Source: Aliiroseovarius marinus (GTDB lineage: Bacteria > Pseudomonadota > Alphaproteobacteria > Rhodobacterales > Rhodobacteraceae). From it: 64,000 nt of DNA. Position 1 is the stretch's first letter. Every line of letters begins with the position of its first letter. Positions 9,567 through 18,335 of the stretch are shown one piece after another. The DNA is taken from contig NZ_ML178712.1 of the NCBI RefSeq assembly GCF_004360145.1, forward strand, positions 414,179-478,178, given 5' to 3'. The notes under the pieces were generated by a model. It saw nothing but the letters and a program-made list of their open reading frames with translations, was not told the origin of the DNA and made no database searches. The position numbers and the translations under genes are program-made.

Positions 9567-9617
9567 ATTTGGACATCCCCAAATGCCCCCATCCGTTCGG
9601 CGCATATGGAGGACCCA

Positions 9618-10607
9618 ATGAAGACAGCCCTTTCATTTGTCGCAGGACTTGCACTGACCACGACCGCTGCCATGGCTGCGGACAAGCCCGTGCTGCAAGT
9701 TTATGCTCCTGACTACTTCGCATCCGAGTGGGGGCCCGGTCCCTCGATCGAGGCGGGCTTTGAAGCCCAGTGCGGTTGCGATCTGGAATTCGTCACCGGC
9801 GACGTGATGCCCCGCCTGATGCTGGAAGGCGAGCGCACCGAAGCAGACGTTGTGATCGGCCTGAACACCGACGTGACTGCCCGCGCCCGTGCCTCGGGCC
9901 TGTTTGCCCCGCACGGTCTGGATGTCAGCGGTCTGACCCTGCCCGTCGACTGGACCGACGACGTGTTCGTGCCGTTCGACTACAGCTACACCGCCTTCAT
10001 CTATGACAACACCAAGATCACCGACGCGCCCAACAGCTTTGATGCGCTTCTGGCGATGCCCGACGACACCAAGATCGTCATTCAGGATCCGCGCAGCTCG
10101 ATCTCGGGTCTGGCGCTTCTGTTGTGGGTGAAGTCGGTCTATGGCGACAAAGCAGACGAGGCTTGGGCCAAACTGAACCCGAAGATCCTGACTGTCACCA
10201 AAGGCTGGTCCGAGGCCTACGGCATGTTCACCGATGGCGAAGCCGACATGGTTCTGTCCTACGTGACCTCGCCCGCCTATCACATCATCGCCGAGGAAGA
10301 CCTGACCAAATCGGCAGCCATCTTTGACGAAGGCCACTACCTGTATGTGGACCTCGTGGGCAAAATCGCGAACACCGACCAGCCTGAACTGGCCGACGCC
10401 TTCATGGCTTATGTGCTGAGCGAAGAGTTCCAGTCGGGCATCGCGACCTCAAACTGGTCGTTCCCGTCGAAACTGGCAACTGACAAGCTGCCGGAAGGCT
10501 TCGCCAACCTGCCCGTGCCCGCCAAAGCGCTGGTCTTCTCGGAAGAAGAAGCCGAGGCAATCCGCAAGCCGGCTCTGGACGAATGGCTCGCCGCAGCGTC
10601 CAAATAA
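9618..10607 (+). CDS. thiB: Thiamine ABC transporter, periplasmic binding protein
   Basis: 329-residue exported protein with a cleavable signal peptide ending near AMAA (residues 1-20). It binds thiamine and its phosphates in the periplasm and delivers them to ThiPQ. It belongs to the ThiB/iron-binding-type solute-binding family (VLQVYAPDYFASEWGPGPSI start, QDPRSSISGLALLLW in the middle). ATG 9618 has GGAGGA five bases upstream; in-frame starts further upstream would lie inside the riboswitch. It overlaps thiP by 25 bp. Confidence 0.95.
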   Translation: MKTALSFVAGLALTTTAAMAADKPVLQVYAPDYFASEWGPGPSIEAGFEAQCGCDLEFVTGDVMPRLMLEGERTEADVVIGLNTDVTARARASGLFAPHGLDVSGLTLPVDWTDDVFVPFDYSYTAFIYDNTKITDAPNSFDALLAMPDDTKIVIQDPRSSISGLALLLWVKSVYGDKADEAWAKLNPKILTVTKGWSEAYGMFTDGEADMVLSYVTSPAYHIIAEEDLTKSAAIFDEGHYLYVDLVGKIANTDQPELADAFMAYVLSEEFQSGIATSNWSFPSKLATDKLPEGFANLPVPAKALVFSEEEAEAIRKPALDEWLAAASK

Positions 10608-12142
10608 GTTCCACCACCATCCTAGGCGTCTTGGCGCTTGGGGTGGTGGTCTGCCTGACCCTTGGCACGCTGGTCGCGGTTGCGATGCGGGCCGAGGGTG
10701 CGGGCAGGCTTGGCCCAGCCGATTGGGCTGCCATTCGCTTCACGTTATGGCAGGCCGCCGCGTCAGCGACGCTCAGCATCCTTCTGGCGATCCCTGTCGC
10801 CCGCGCACTGGCGCGGCGCAGCTTCCCCGGTCGCTCTGTGCTGATCACCCTTCTGGGCGCCCCCTTCATCCTGCCGGTGATCGTCGCCATTCTGGGCTTG
10901 ATCGCCGTCTTTGGTCGCACCGGTCTGATCTCCCAAGTCTTAGGCCTGTTCGGGATCGAGCCGATATCCGTCTATGGCTATCACGGCGTCATCCTCGCCC
11001 ATGTGTTCTTCAACCTGCCGCTCGCCACCCGCCTGATTCTGCAAGGCTGGCTGGCCATCCCGTCCGAGCGCTTCCGACTGGCGGCCTCGCTAGGCATGGG
11101 CCCCTCTGACATCGCCCGCACGCTGGAGCGCCCCATGCTGCGCGAGGTCGTGCCGGGCGCGTTCCTTGTCATTTTCCTGATCTGCCTGACCTCTTTCGCC
11201 GTGGCCCTTGCCCTTGGTGGCGGGCCGAAAGCCACCACGGTGGAACTCGCGATCTACGAAGCCTTCCGCTTTGATTTCGACCTTGGCCGCGCGTCCCTGC
11301 TGGCTTTGGTACAGTTCGGGCTGGGCGCGGCGTTGGCCTTGATTGCCCTGCGCGTTGCCATGCCGTCGGACATGGGCGCGGGGCTGGATCGCGCCGTCAC
11401 CCGCTGGGATGACCGCCCCGCTTTGTTGGTGCAGGACATAGTCGCGATCACGCTTGCTACACTCTTCTTACTTCTGCCGCTGGGCATGGTCGTTCTCGAT
11501 GGCCTCCCACGCCTTTTGCACCTGCCCGACGTCGTCTTTGGCGCGGCCCTACGATCTGTCATCGTCGCCCTCGTGTCCGCCGCACTAACGCTGGCCTTGT
11601 CCCTGCCCATCGCGGCCCTTGCGGTGCGCCATAACTCGCGCGTGGTCGAGGCCTTGGGATATCTGACCATCGCCGCCTCACCCCTTGTGATCGGCACCGG
11701 GCTGTTCATCATCACCTTCCCCTTCGTAAAGCCATCGGACCTTGCCCTGCCCATTACCGCAATCGTCAACGCCGCCCTCAGCCTGCCCTTCACTCTGCGG
11801 GCACTGGTACCGGCGCTGGCTGCAGTCGAACGAGACTTCGGCCCACTGGCCGATGGGCTGGGCATGACGGGTTGGACCCGCCTGCGCCACCTGTGGCTGC
11901 CCCGCCTGCGCCGCCCGATGGGCTTTGCGCTAGGTCTGGCCGCCGCGCTGTCGATGGGCGATCTTGGCGTCATCGCGCTATTTGCAGACGGCGACAACGC
12001 CACCCTGCCCTTGCAGCTTTTCCGCTTGATGGCGGCCTATCGGATGGAGGACGCAGCCGCCGCTGCCCTGCTACTGCTAACCCTCTCGCTCGGCCTGTTC
12101 TGGCTGTTTGACAAAGGAGGTCGCGTGAATGCTGACCGTTGA
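10583..12142 (+). CDS. thiP: Thiamine ABC transporter permease
   Basis: 519-residue inner-membrane protein with about twelve helices in two fused permease halves, the standard ThiP architecture. Both halves carry the EAA-type loop: ERFRLAASLGMGPSD in the first and ERDFGPLADGLGMTGWTRL in the second. The start overlaps the end of thiB by 25 bp and its end overlaps thiQ by 14 bp, so the three genes are translationally coupled under TPP control. Confidence 0.95.
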   Translation: MARRSVQISSTTILGVLALGVVVCLTLGTLVAVAMRAEGAGRLGPADWAAIRFTLWQAAASATLSILLAIPVARALARRSFPGRSVLITLLGAPFILPVIVAILGLIAVFGRTGLISQVLGLFGIEPISVYGYHGVILAHVFFNLPLATRLILQGWLAIPSERFRLAASLGMGPSDIARTLERPMLREVVPGAFLVIFLICLTSFAVALALGGGPKATTVELAIYEAFRFDFDLGRASLLALVQFGLGAALALIALRVAMPSDMGAGLDRAVTRWDDRPALLVQDIVAITLATLFLLLPLGMVVLDGLPRLLHLPDVVFGAALRSVIVALVSAALTLALSLPIAALAVRHNSRVVEALGYLTIAASPLVIGTGLFIITFPFVKPSDLALPITAIVNAALSLPFTLRALVPALAAVERDFGPLADGLGMTGWTRLRHLWLPRLRRPMGFALGLAAALSMGDLGVIALFADGDNATLPLQLFRLMAAYRMEDAAAAALLLLTLSLGLFWLFDKGGRVNADR

Positions 12143-12821
12143 CTCCATGCGCATCGAAATGGGCGATTTCAGCCTTGCCGGAGACTTCAAGATTGCACCC
12201 GGCGCACGCGTTGCCGTGCTTGGTCCGTCTGGCGCGGGGAAATCCACTTTGCTGGCGGCCATCGCGGGGTTCCAACCGCTGGATGCAGGGCAGATCCTCT
12301 GGGATACGAAGCCCATGCCCAAAGATCCCGCCGCGCGGCCGATCAGCATGGTGTTTCAGGACAACAACCTGTTTCCCCACCTAACCGTCGCGCAAAACGT
12401 GGGCCTTGGCCTGCGCCCGAACCTGCGCTTGTCAGCCGAGGAACACACCCGCGTTGCAAACGCCCTGACTCGCGTGGGACTGGAAGGGATGGGAGACCGC
12501 AAACCCGCGCAGCTTTCCGGCGGCCAGATTGCTCGCGTGGCGCTGGCCCGCGTCCTGCTGCGCGACCGCCCGGTGCTGCTGTTGGACGAACCCTTCGGCG
12601 CGCTCGGCCCGGCACTGAAAGCGGAAATGCTGGAGCTGGTGCGCACCCTGCTGGACGAGACAGGCGCCACCCTTCTGATGGTCAGCCATGACCCCGAAGA
12701 CGCACGCGTGCTCTGCAATCAAGTGGTTCTGGTGGCCGATGGGCAGGCCCATGCCCCCGTTGCGACGGAGGAGATGTTCGCGAACCCGCCAGAGGTGATG
12801 CAGGAGTATTTGGGGAGGTGA
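12129..12821 (+). CDS. thiQ: Thiamine ABC transporter ATP-binding protein
   Basis: 230-residue ABC ATPase that powers thiamine uptake with ThiP and ThiB. Walker A is GPSGAGKST, the Q loop is VFQDNNLFPHLT, the signature is LSGGQ and Walker B is VLLLDEPFGALGP, followed by the switch histidine in MVSHD. It is the last gene of the thiBPQ operon, with AAGGAGG at its start inside thiP. Confidence 0.95.
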   Translation: MLTVDSMRIEMGDFSLAGDFKIAPGARVAVLGPSGAGKSTLLAAIAGFQPLDAGQILWDTKPMPKDPAARPISMVFQDNNLFPHLTVAQNVGLGLRPNLRLSAEEHTRVANALTRVGLEGMGDRKPAQLSGGQIARVALARVLLRDRPVLLLDEPFGALGPALKAEMLELVRTLLDETGATLLMVSHDPEDARVLCNQVVLVADGQAHAPVATEEMFANPPEVMQEYLGR

Positions 12822-12878
12822 AAAAGACCTGCCCAATTTGCTCAATCTTACTAAACGAAGTCTACTGCCTATCGTCCT

Positions 12879-13370
12879 TCAGCTTTCGGCCCCATTGGCA
12901 CTGGTGAACAGTTGCATGAAGACACGCGCCTCACTCCACTCAGGATCACGTTGTATCTCGTAGGCCCAATCGAGAGGCCATTCCTCTCTCTCCACCAGTT
13001 TCTGTAGCGTGTGGTGTGCGCTTTTAGGGTCGTGAACTTGAAAGACCAATTCTCGGACGCCCGCCCAAGTGCTTCTTGCAACGAACAGAGCGTTGTCGGA
13101 ACCCAAAATACTCTTAGATTCGAGTGTCGAAATCTCAATTTTATCGCTGACTTTGTTCAGTAATTCTTGTTCTTTGGCCGTTGGCATCTCGTTCTTAGCA
13201 AGATCAGAGTACGTGATCTTAATTGACAAACACCAAGGGAATATTTCGGGATTTGGAAAATCTAGTAACGCGCTGTTGACGACAACAACCGCCGGCAACC
13301 CTCCTCGTGAAGTATTTAGCAGGGAGTAAACTGGTTCTGGTAATTCAATTTGGATATTTCCAATGGTCAA
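12879..13370 (-). CDS. Uncharacterised protein, DUF695-like
   Basis: 163-residue protein without signal peptide or membrane segment. The pattern of an N-terminal (R)GGLPAVVVVNSAL stretch, WCLSIKITY, a mid-protein STWAGVRELVFQVHD and an acidic, Trp-rich C-terminus (WPLDWAYEIQRDPEWSEA) resembles the DUF695 family, whose function is unknown. The coding sequence is more AT-rich than its neighbours and the gene stands alone between thiQ and petC, both on different transcripts, which suggests horizontal gain. The family call is from memory of its pattern and was not searched. Confidence 0.6.
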   Translation of the reverse strand: MTIGNIQIELPEPVYSLLNTSRGGLPAVVVVNSALLDFPNPEIFPWCLSIKITYSDLAKNEMPTAKEQELLNKVSDKIEISTLESKSILGSDNALFVARSTWAGVRELVFQVHDPKSAHHTLQKLVEREEWPLDWAYEIQRDPEWSEARVFMQLFTSANGAES

Positions 13371-13496
13371 AACAGATACTCGCTTTCAGTAACACGTCCT
13401 TGTTCCACCGTGGGCCCCACTCCACCTTGGAGGGTGTCCAAAGTCAAGCAAGCGGAAGTCTCTACCTCCCTTAGGAAACACAAAACATCACCAAGC

Positions 13497-13525
13497 GGAA
13501 AAAAAGGGCGCCTTGCGGCGCCCTT
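13497..13525 (-). terminator. Terminator of the petABC operon
   Basis: On the minus strand, a 9-bp perfect stem (13504-13512 with 13517-13525, loop TTGC on the plus strand) is followed by seven T residues. It lies 24 bp after the petC stop. Confidence 0.92.
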
Positions 13526-13548
13526 CTCTATTCCGTCAAACCCAACGC

Positions 13549-14346
13549 TTAGGCGTTGAATTTTTTGCCTTTGTGCGGGGCCCAGAGCTTCTTGTTCGTC
13601 AGGTACAGAAGCGAGGTCAGCAGGACCAACATAATGACCGAGATAAAGCCGGTCTGTTTGCGGGCCATCATCTTGGGCTCTGCCGTCCACATCAGGAAGG
13701 CTGCAACGTCTTCGGCCAAGTGGTGGGCCGAGTTGTTGTGACCGTCGTCATACTCGACGGTGCCATCTTCCAACTGCGGAGGCATCGAGGTCCAACCGCC
13801 CGGGAACACGTCGTTTCCGTTCAGGTACTGACCAGCGACTTCCTGTTCCTTGCCGTTGAAGGCGGTCAGGAACGAAGCGATGTACTCAGCGCCACCCATG
13901 CCTTTGACCAGCTGGTTGATGCCGGTGCCGGCCGGGCCGTGGAAGCCAGCGCGGGCTTTGGCCATCAGCGACAGGTCGGGACCCATGCCTTCGCCTTCAA
14001 CGGTCGGGAAGAAGTCAGCCGGCACGCGGGCGCGGTCGTCATCCAGTTCCGGATCGTAGATGGTGAAGTTTTCGGCTGCATATGCGCGAACTTCGTCCTC
14101 GGTGTACTCGGGGCCACCTTTGTCCGACAGGGTACGCAGCGGGACGTAGCGCAGACCGTGACAGGCCGCACAGACCTCGGTGTACACTTTCAGGCCGCGA
14201 CGCAGCTGTTCCTTGTCGTACTTGCCGAACGGACCCTCGAACGAGAAGGCCGTGTCATGGACTTCGCCGCCTGCGCCAGCGGCCTGAGCCGCGCCAGTGG
14301 CGAGACCCAAAGCGACGATAGCGGATGCTGTGAGTTGTTTGATCAT
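13549..14346 (-). CDS. petC: Cytochrome c1 (bc1 complex)
   Basis: 265-residue heme protein of the ubiquinol-cytochrome c reductase. It has an N-terminal signal peptide, the heme c motif CAACHG near residue 41, a later methionine ligand region (PPQLEDG/MPPQL) and a C-terminal membrane anchor ([20 protein letters not shown]). It passes electrons from the Rieske centre to soluble or membrane cytochrome c. ATG 14346 is preferred over one six codons earlier, because GAGAGGA lies just upstream. It is the last gene of the fbc operon, 14 bp after petB. Confidence 0.96.
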   Translation of the reverse strand: MIKQLTASAIVALGLATGAAQAAGAGGEVHDTAFSFEGPFGKYDKEQLRRGLKVYTEVCAACHGLRYVPLRTLSDKGGPEYTEDEVRAYAAENFTIYDPELDDDRARVPADFFPTVEGEGMGPDLSLMAKARAGFHGPAGTGINQLVKGMGGAEYIASFLTAFNGKEQEVAGQYLNGNDVFPGGWTSMPPQLEDGTVEYDDGHNNSAHHLAEDVAAFLMWTAEPKMMARKQTGFISVIMLVLLTSLLYLTNKKLWAPHKGKKFNA

Positions 14347-14360
14347 TGTTCTCAATCCTC

Positions 14361-15674
14361 TCACTCGGCTGCGCCGGGATAGTGGGCGTTGAAGTCTTCC
14401 TCGATCGTTGCCGGAGGCGTGGTCGGTTTTTCAAACAGACCCAGCAGCGGCAGGATCACCAGGAAGTAGGCGAACCAGTAGGTCGACCCGATCAGCGAGA
14501 TCCAGTCATGCGGGAACTCGGTGTCACGAGCGCCAACCCACATCAGAACGACGAAGTCGATCAGCAGCAGGCGGTACCACCATTTGAAGGCAGGGCGATA
14601 CTGACCCGAACGGACCGACGAGGTGTCCAGCCACGGTGCCAGAGCCATCACGATGATGGCGCCGAACATGGCCAGCACGCCGAAGAACTTCGCGTCAACG
14701 ATGCCACCGGTGATGAAGCTAACGAACTGTACAGCCCAAACATCAGCGGTGAAGGCACGCAGGATCGCGTAGAACGGCAGGAAGTACCATTCGGGAACGA
14801 TGTGTGCCGGCGTCGCCAGAGCGTTTGCCTCGATGTAGTTGTCGGGGTGACCCAGGTAGTTGGGCATGAAGCCAACAACGGCGAAGAAGATGATCAGAAC
14901 CATGCCCAGGCCGACCAGATCTTTGATCACGAAGTAGGGCCAGAACGGCAGGGTGTCTTTCTTGGCTTCTTCTTTCGAACCGCGGCGAACCTCAACACCT
15001 GTCGGGTTGTTGTTGCCCGTGGTGTGGAAGGCCCAGATGTGAACGGCGACAAGCGCGGCGATCACGAAGGGCAGCAGGTAGTGCAGCGAGAAGAAGCGGT
15101 TCAGCGTGGCGTTGTCCACAGCAGGACCACCCAGAAGCAGAGTCTGGATCGGCTCGCCGATGAAGGGGATGGCGCCAAACAGGCCGGTGATAACCGTTGC
15201 ACCCCAGAAGGACATCTGACCCCAAGGCAGAACGTAACCCATGAACGCGGTGCCCATCATCATCAGGTAGATGAGCATACCTACAATCCATGTGATTTCG
15301 CGGGGCGCCTTGTACGAACCGTAGAACAGGCCGCGGAAGATGTGGATGTAAACAGCCACAAAGAACAGCGACGCGCCGTTCATGTGGATATAGCGGATCA
15401 TGTGACCGCCGTTCACGTTACGCATGATGTGTTCAACCGACGCAAAGGCCATATCAACATGCGGGGTGTAGTGCATCACCAGGATGATGCCGGTAACGAT
15501 TTGCAGCACCAGGCAGAACGCCAGAACGATGCCCCAGATCCACCACCAGTTCAGGTTTTTCGGGGTGGGGATCATCAGCGTGTCATAGGCCAGGCCTACA
15601 ACGGGCAGACGTTCGTGCAGCCACTTTTCAAAGCCCGACTTGGGCTCGTAGTGATCGTGAGGAATTCCAGACAT
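14361..15674 (-). CDS. petB: Cytochrome b (bc1 complex)
   Basis: 437-residue membrane protein with eight or more helices, the core quinol-oxidising subunit of complex III. The two-heme four-histidine scaffold is visible ([14 protein letters not shown] and [21 protein letters not shown]), together with the Qo-site [13 protein letters not shown] block (PEWY). Length matches Rhodobacter-type cytochrome b, longer than the mitochondrial form at the C-terminus. It lies between petA (11 bp upstream) and petC. Confidence 0.97.
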   Translation of the reverse strand: MSGIPHDHYEPKSGFEKWLHERLPVVGLAYDTLMIPTPKNLNWWWIWGIVLAFCLVLQIVTGIILVMHYTPHVDMAFASVEHIMRNVNGGHMIRYIHMNGASLFFVAVYIHIFRGLFYGSYKAPREITWIVGMLIYLMMMGTAFMGYVLPWGQMSFWGATVITGLFGAIPFIGEPIQTLLLGGPAVDNATLNRFFSLHYLLPFVIAALVAVHIWAFHTTGNNNPTGVEVRRGSKEEAKKDTLPFWPYFVIKDLVGLGMVLIIFFAVVGFMPNYLGHPDNYIEANALATPAHIVPEWYFLPFYAILRAFTADVWAVQFVSFITGGIVDAKFFGVLAMFGAIIVMALAPWLDTSSVRSGQYRPAFKWWYRLLLIDFVVLMWVGARDTEFPHDWISLIGSTYWFAYFLVILPLLGLFEKPTTPPATIEEDFNAHYPGAAE

Positions 15675-15685
15675 GTAAGCCTCCC

Positions 15686-16252
15686 TTAGCCCAGCTTGAT
15701 CGTCGTTGCGTCGACGAATTCTGCAGGCGGAACCGGCAGATTCTCAGGTGCCGGACCTTTGCGGATACGGCCCGAGGTGTCGTAGTGCGACCCGTGGCAG
15801 GGGCAGTACCAGCCTTTGTAATCGCCAGCGCCGTCGCCCAGAGGCACACAGCCAAGGTGGGTACACACACCCATCATCACCAGCCATTCGCCAGCTTCGT
15901 CCATCGCACGGTTTTGGTCGTCTGCCGACAGGGCCGCATCGCGGTTGTCGTTACGCGCAAACGCGTCGATCAGGTCGTTTGCGGTGTTGTCCGCACGGGC
16001 CTGTTCGATCTCTTCTGCAGTACGGCGGCGGATGAATACCGGTTTGCCCAGCCATTTCACGGTGATCTGGCTGCCGACGGCAACGTCAGCAACATCAACG
16101 CGGATCGAGCTGAGCGCCCGAACATCGGCAGAGGGGTTCATTTGATTGACGAGCGGCCAAACAGCAGCACCAGCCGTTACGGCTGCGGCGCCACCGGTCG
16201 CATAGTAAAGGAAATCCCGGCGGGTTCCTTCGTGGTCGTCGGCGTGTGACAC
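15686..16252 (-). CDS. petA: Rieske iron-sulfur protein (bc1 complex)
   Basis: 188-residue subunit of ubiquinol-cytochrome c reductase. It has a twin-arginine N-terminus ([13 protein letters not shown]) with an uncleaved membrane anchor, a flexible hinge, and the [2Fe-2S] ligand motifs CTHLGC and CPCHGSHYD. An alphaproteobacterial insertion (residues about 85-115) precedes the cluster. It is the first gene of the petABC operon. Confidence 0.97.
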   Translation of the reverse strand: MSHADDHEGTRRDFLYYATGGAAAVTAGAAVWPLVNQMNPSADVRALSSIRVDVADVAVGSQITVKWLGKPVFIRRRTAEEIEQARADNTANDLIDAFARNDNRDAALSADDQNRAMDEAGEWLVMMGVCTHLGCVPLGDGAGDYKGWYCPCHGSHYDTSGRIRKGPAPENLPVPPAEFVDATTIKLG

Positions 16253-16385
16253 GAGCGCATCTCCCTAGCTAGGTTGCAATATGGCAACCGACACGACTGA
16301 AGACCGCCTTTGCAAGCGGTCCGTTTCGCGGCTGTTTATCTAAGGAAACGCGCTCAGTCCAGAAGTCATTAGGGCGCAGGTGTCG

Positions 16386-16413
16386 GTTTTCAAGGATATG
16401 ATACCCTGAAAAC
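16386..16413. promoter_or_regulatory. Inverted repeat in the petA upstream region
   Basis: A 10-bp inverted repeat with one mismatch (GTTTTCAAGG at 16386-16395, CCCTGAAAAC at 16404-16413) separated by eight bases lies about 140 bp upstream of petA, in the 495-bp gap between petA and the GST gene. It may be an operator. A second small hairpin (GACCGC 16302-16307 with GCGGTC 16316-16321) is in the probable petA leader. Confidence 0.3.
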
Positions 16414-16568
16414 ATGCTGCAGCTGCACTGTTGGCGCGAACATCTAGAATGTCGGGGATAATTTTACCCAAGCCACGTCCCGCGCCCATGACTTAAGTCA
16501 AACCGCACGCGACGATTTGGCGCGTGAGTCGTTTGGGGATATTTTCGGCACGTGCACCGCACGGGCCA

Positions 16569-16637
16569 CGCCCGACCCTCCCCCGCACCAAAGGTGCGCG
16601 CCGTTAGTCGGCATGCCTCCGGCATGACGGGAGGGCG
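16569..16637. repeat. REP-like structured palindromic element
   Basis: An outer inverted pair (CGCCC...CCCTCCC with GGGAGGGCG) encloses two small hairpins: GCACC-AAA-GGTGC, and one built on GCATGCCTCCGGCATG. The result would fold as a branched structure. It sits in the otherwise empty 495-bp gap between petA and the GST gene. The form matches short palindromic intergenic repeats of bacterial chromosomes; no second copy was noticed in this window. Confidence 0.5.
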
Positions 16638-16747
16638 TATTGCGAGGCCAAGCACAGATGCAAGATTTCAAGAAACGCGACGCCGCATATAGCTACGCCG
16701 CAGCGAAACGCCCACCCAGGGTCAGGCGTGACCCTCTGCACCACCCG

Positions 16748-17350
16748 TTAAACCGGCTTCGTCGCCTTCATACTGTCCCGCTGGCAGTACACCGCGAACC
16801 AGTCGTCCAGCGCGTCGCGGCCTTTGCGCCAACCGCGGGCGTCGTGGCGGAAGTCCAGGTAGCCCAGCGCGCAGCCGACCGCGATCTGGCCCATGTCCAG
16901 CGGGCCGGACAGATGGCTCATCCAGCGGGTGTTCAGCGCGTCCAGCGCACCCTCGATCTTACCCCACTGGCCTTCGATCCAATCCTCGAACCGCATCGGC
17001 TCGGGGCGCAGGCGTAGCTCATAAGTCATCAGAACGGCGGCATCCATCATCGCGTCCGCCGTCGCCTCGAGCGTCAGAACGTCCCAGATTTGGTGCTCGG
17101 GGTAGAGTTTTCCGCCGCTGCGGGCATCCAGAAAGCGGGTGATCACACGGCTGTCATAAAGCGTCGGGGCGTCGGGCCGGATCAACGCGGGGATTTTCGA
17201 CAGGGGGTTCGCCGCCGTCACCGTGGGGTCGGGGGCAGTGGGTAGGGTGGCGGCCATGATCTCTTCCACGTCATCCGCCTGGCCGGTTTCTTGCAACAGC
17301 ACACGCACCTTGCGCGCAAACGGGGACGTCACGGACGAGATCAGTTGCAT
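16748..17350 (-). CDS. Glutathione S-transferase family protein
   Basis: 200-residue cytosolic protein. The N-terminal thioredoxin-like domain starts with ISSVTSPFARKVRVLLQE, where a serine (SPFAR) takes the catalytic place. It continues to NPLSKIPAL with its cis-proline, then TLYDSRVITRFLDA for glutathione binding. A helical C-terminal domain follows. Substrate unknown. Four bases downstream of the next gene's stop region lies a small hypothetical gene on the same strand, so they may share a transcript. Confidence 0.88.
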   Translation of the reverse strand: MQLISSVTSPFARKVRVLLQETGQADDVEEIMAATLPTAPDPTVTAANPLSKIPALIRPDAPTLYDSRVITRFLDARSGGKLYPEHQIWDVLTLEATADAMMDAAVLMTYELRLRPEPMRFEDWIEGQWGKIEGALDALNTRWMSHLSGPLDMGQIAVGCALGYLDFRHDARGWRKGRDALDDWFAVYCQRDSMKATKPV

Positions 17351-17353
17351 AGC

Positions 17354-17644
17354 CTATACCTTTCGAAAGCGAATGCGGGTCAGGCCGACGGCGTCAATCT
17401 CGACCCCCGGTCCGTTTTCCCCCAGACGGATCACCCGGCGCATCCGCGCGGTGGCGTTTACTTGCTCGCTGTCATCCGTCTTCTCGCGTCGTGCGGTCAG
17501 CCCTTCGGGCGCCTCATCCAAGGCATCCTCATGACGCTGATCCCGCCGCCCACGTTCGACCGAACGGGCGATGGCATAGGTGGTCAGGGCGACAGCGCCA
17601 TAGCGCAGCGCGACGACAGCAATTGGGGCAAGCGGTAAGGCCAT
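17354..17644 (-). CDS. Small uncharacterised membrane-associated protein
   Basis: 96 residues with a hydrophobic N-terminal segment (PLAPIAVVALRYGAVALTTYAIA) followed by a charged region (SVERGRRDQRHEDALDEAPEGLTARREK) and a basic C-terminus. GGAGGAT lies upstream of the ATG. It ends 3 bp before the GST gene starts, on the same strand. I do not recognise a family. Confidence 0.6.
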   Translation of the reverse strand: MALPLAPIAVVALRYGAVALTTYAIARSVERGRRDQRHEDALDEAPEGLTARREKTDDSEQVNATARMRRVIRLGENGPGVEIDAVGLTRIRFRKV

Positions 17645-17693
17645 GGGATCCTCCTTATATAGAAATGTAGGGAGGCCGGGGGCTTATGTCCAC

Positions 17694-18302
17694 TTATGCA
17701 GGCGGATCGCTCATCAGCTTGGCGATTTCGGCAAGCTCTTGCCCAAAGCCCGTATGCATCTGCGCCGCCGCCGCTTCGCGCACCGGATCGTCCTTGTTCT
17801 GGCCCAGTTTCCACGTGCCGTCGATCTCTTCGACCTCAAGCTGCATGGGCACGATCATCCGTTCCATCTTGGTCACGACCTCGGGCGTCATCTTGTCGAA
17901 GGTCCACGGGGCTTTGCCGTCGATCCGCGCTTCATAGGCGGCGGACTGGCGCACCAAAATGTCATGCAACGCGTCGTGTTCCAACGGCACCAACCGCCCG
18001 CGCAGATGTACGGCAACATAGTTCCACGTGGGCACTTGCTGCTCAGCCCCATACCAATCGGGCGAGACATAGCCGTCGGGCCCGGTCACCGCGAGCACCG
18101 CATTCATCTCGCCCACCCGCGCGATGGGGTTCGAGCGGACCAGATGGAACTCGGCCAGCGATCCGTCATCGGACAGCAGAAACGGGATATGGGACAGAAG
18201 CGGCGCCTCGCCCGCCACGCAGAGCGTGCCAAAGGCGCGGGTCTGGGCGAAGGCGATGTTCTGCTCGCGCTCGCTACGTCGGAAAACGGGGTTCGGGTGC
18301 AT
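17694..18302 (-). CDS. FMN-binding negative transcriptional regulator (PaiB-like)
   Basis: 202-residue protein of the PaiB family, with a split-barrel FMN-binding fold. Family landmarks include SHIPFLL, VRSNPIAR, YVSPDWYG and VPTWNYVAVHLRG. Bacillus PaiB represses protease and sporulation genes, but most members are uncharacterised and some may be enzymes. It lies 33 bp downstream of mtaB on the same strand. Confidence 0.85.
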   Translation of the reverse strand: MHPNPVFRRSEREQNIAFAQTRAFGTLCVAGEAPLLSHIPFLLSDDGSLAEFHLVRSNPIARVGEMNAVLAVTGPDGYVSPDWYGAEQQVPTWNYVAVHLRGRLVPLEHDALHDILVRQSAAYEARIDGKAPWTFDKMTPEVVTKMERMIVPMQLEVEEIDGTWKLGQNKDDPVREAAAAQMHTGFGQELAEIAKLMSDPPA

Positions 18303-18335
18303 GGCGGGTCCTCTGACTATGCTGAGGACAGGTGA

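Noticed and set aside
14346-15689. 447-codon plus-strand frame across the petB region
   Set aside because: It is the opposite-strand shadow of cytochrome b; composition is His/Gln/Arg-rich without any fold or ribosome-binding site.
16464-16655. 63-codon minus-strand frame in the petA-GST gap
   Set aside because: It overlaps the palindromic repeat element and has no ribosome-binding site or protein features.
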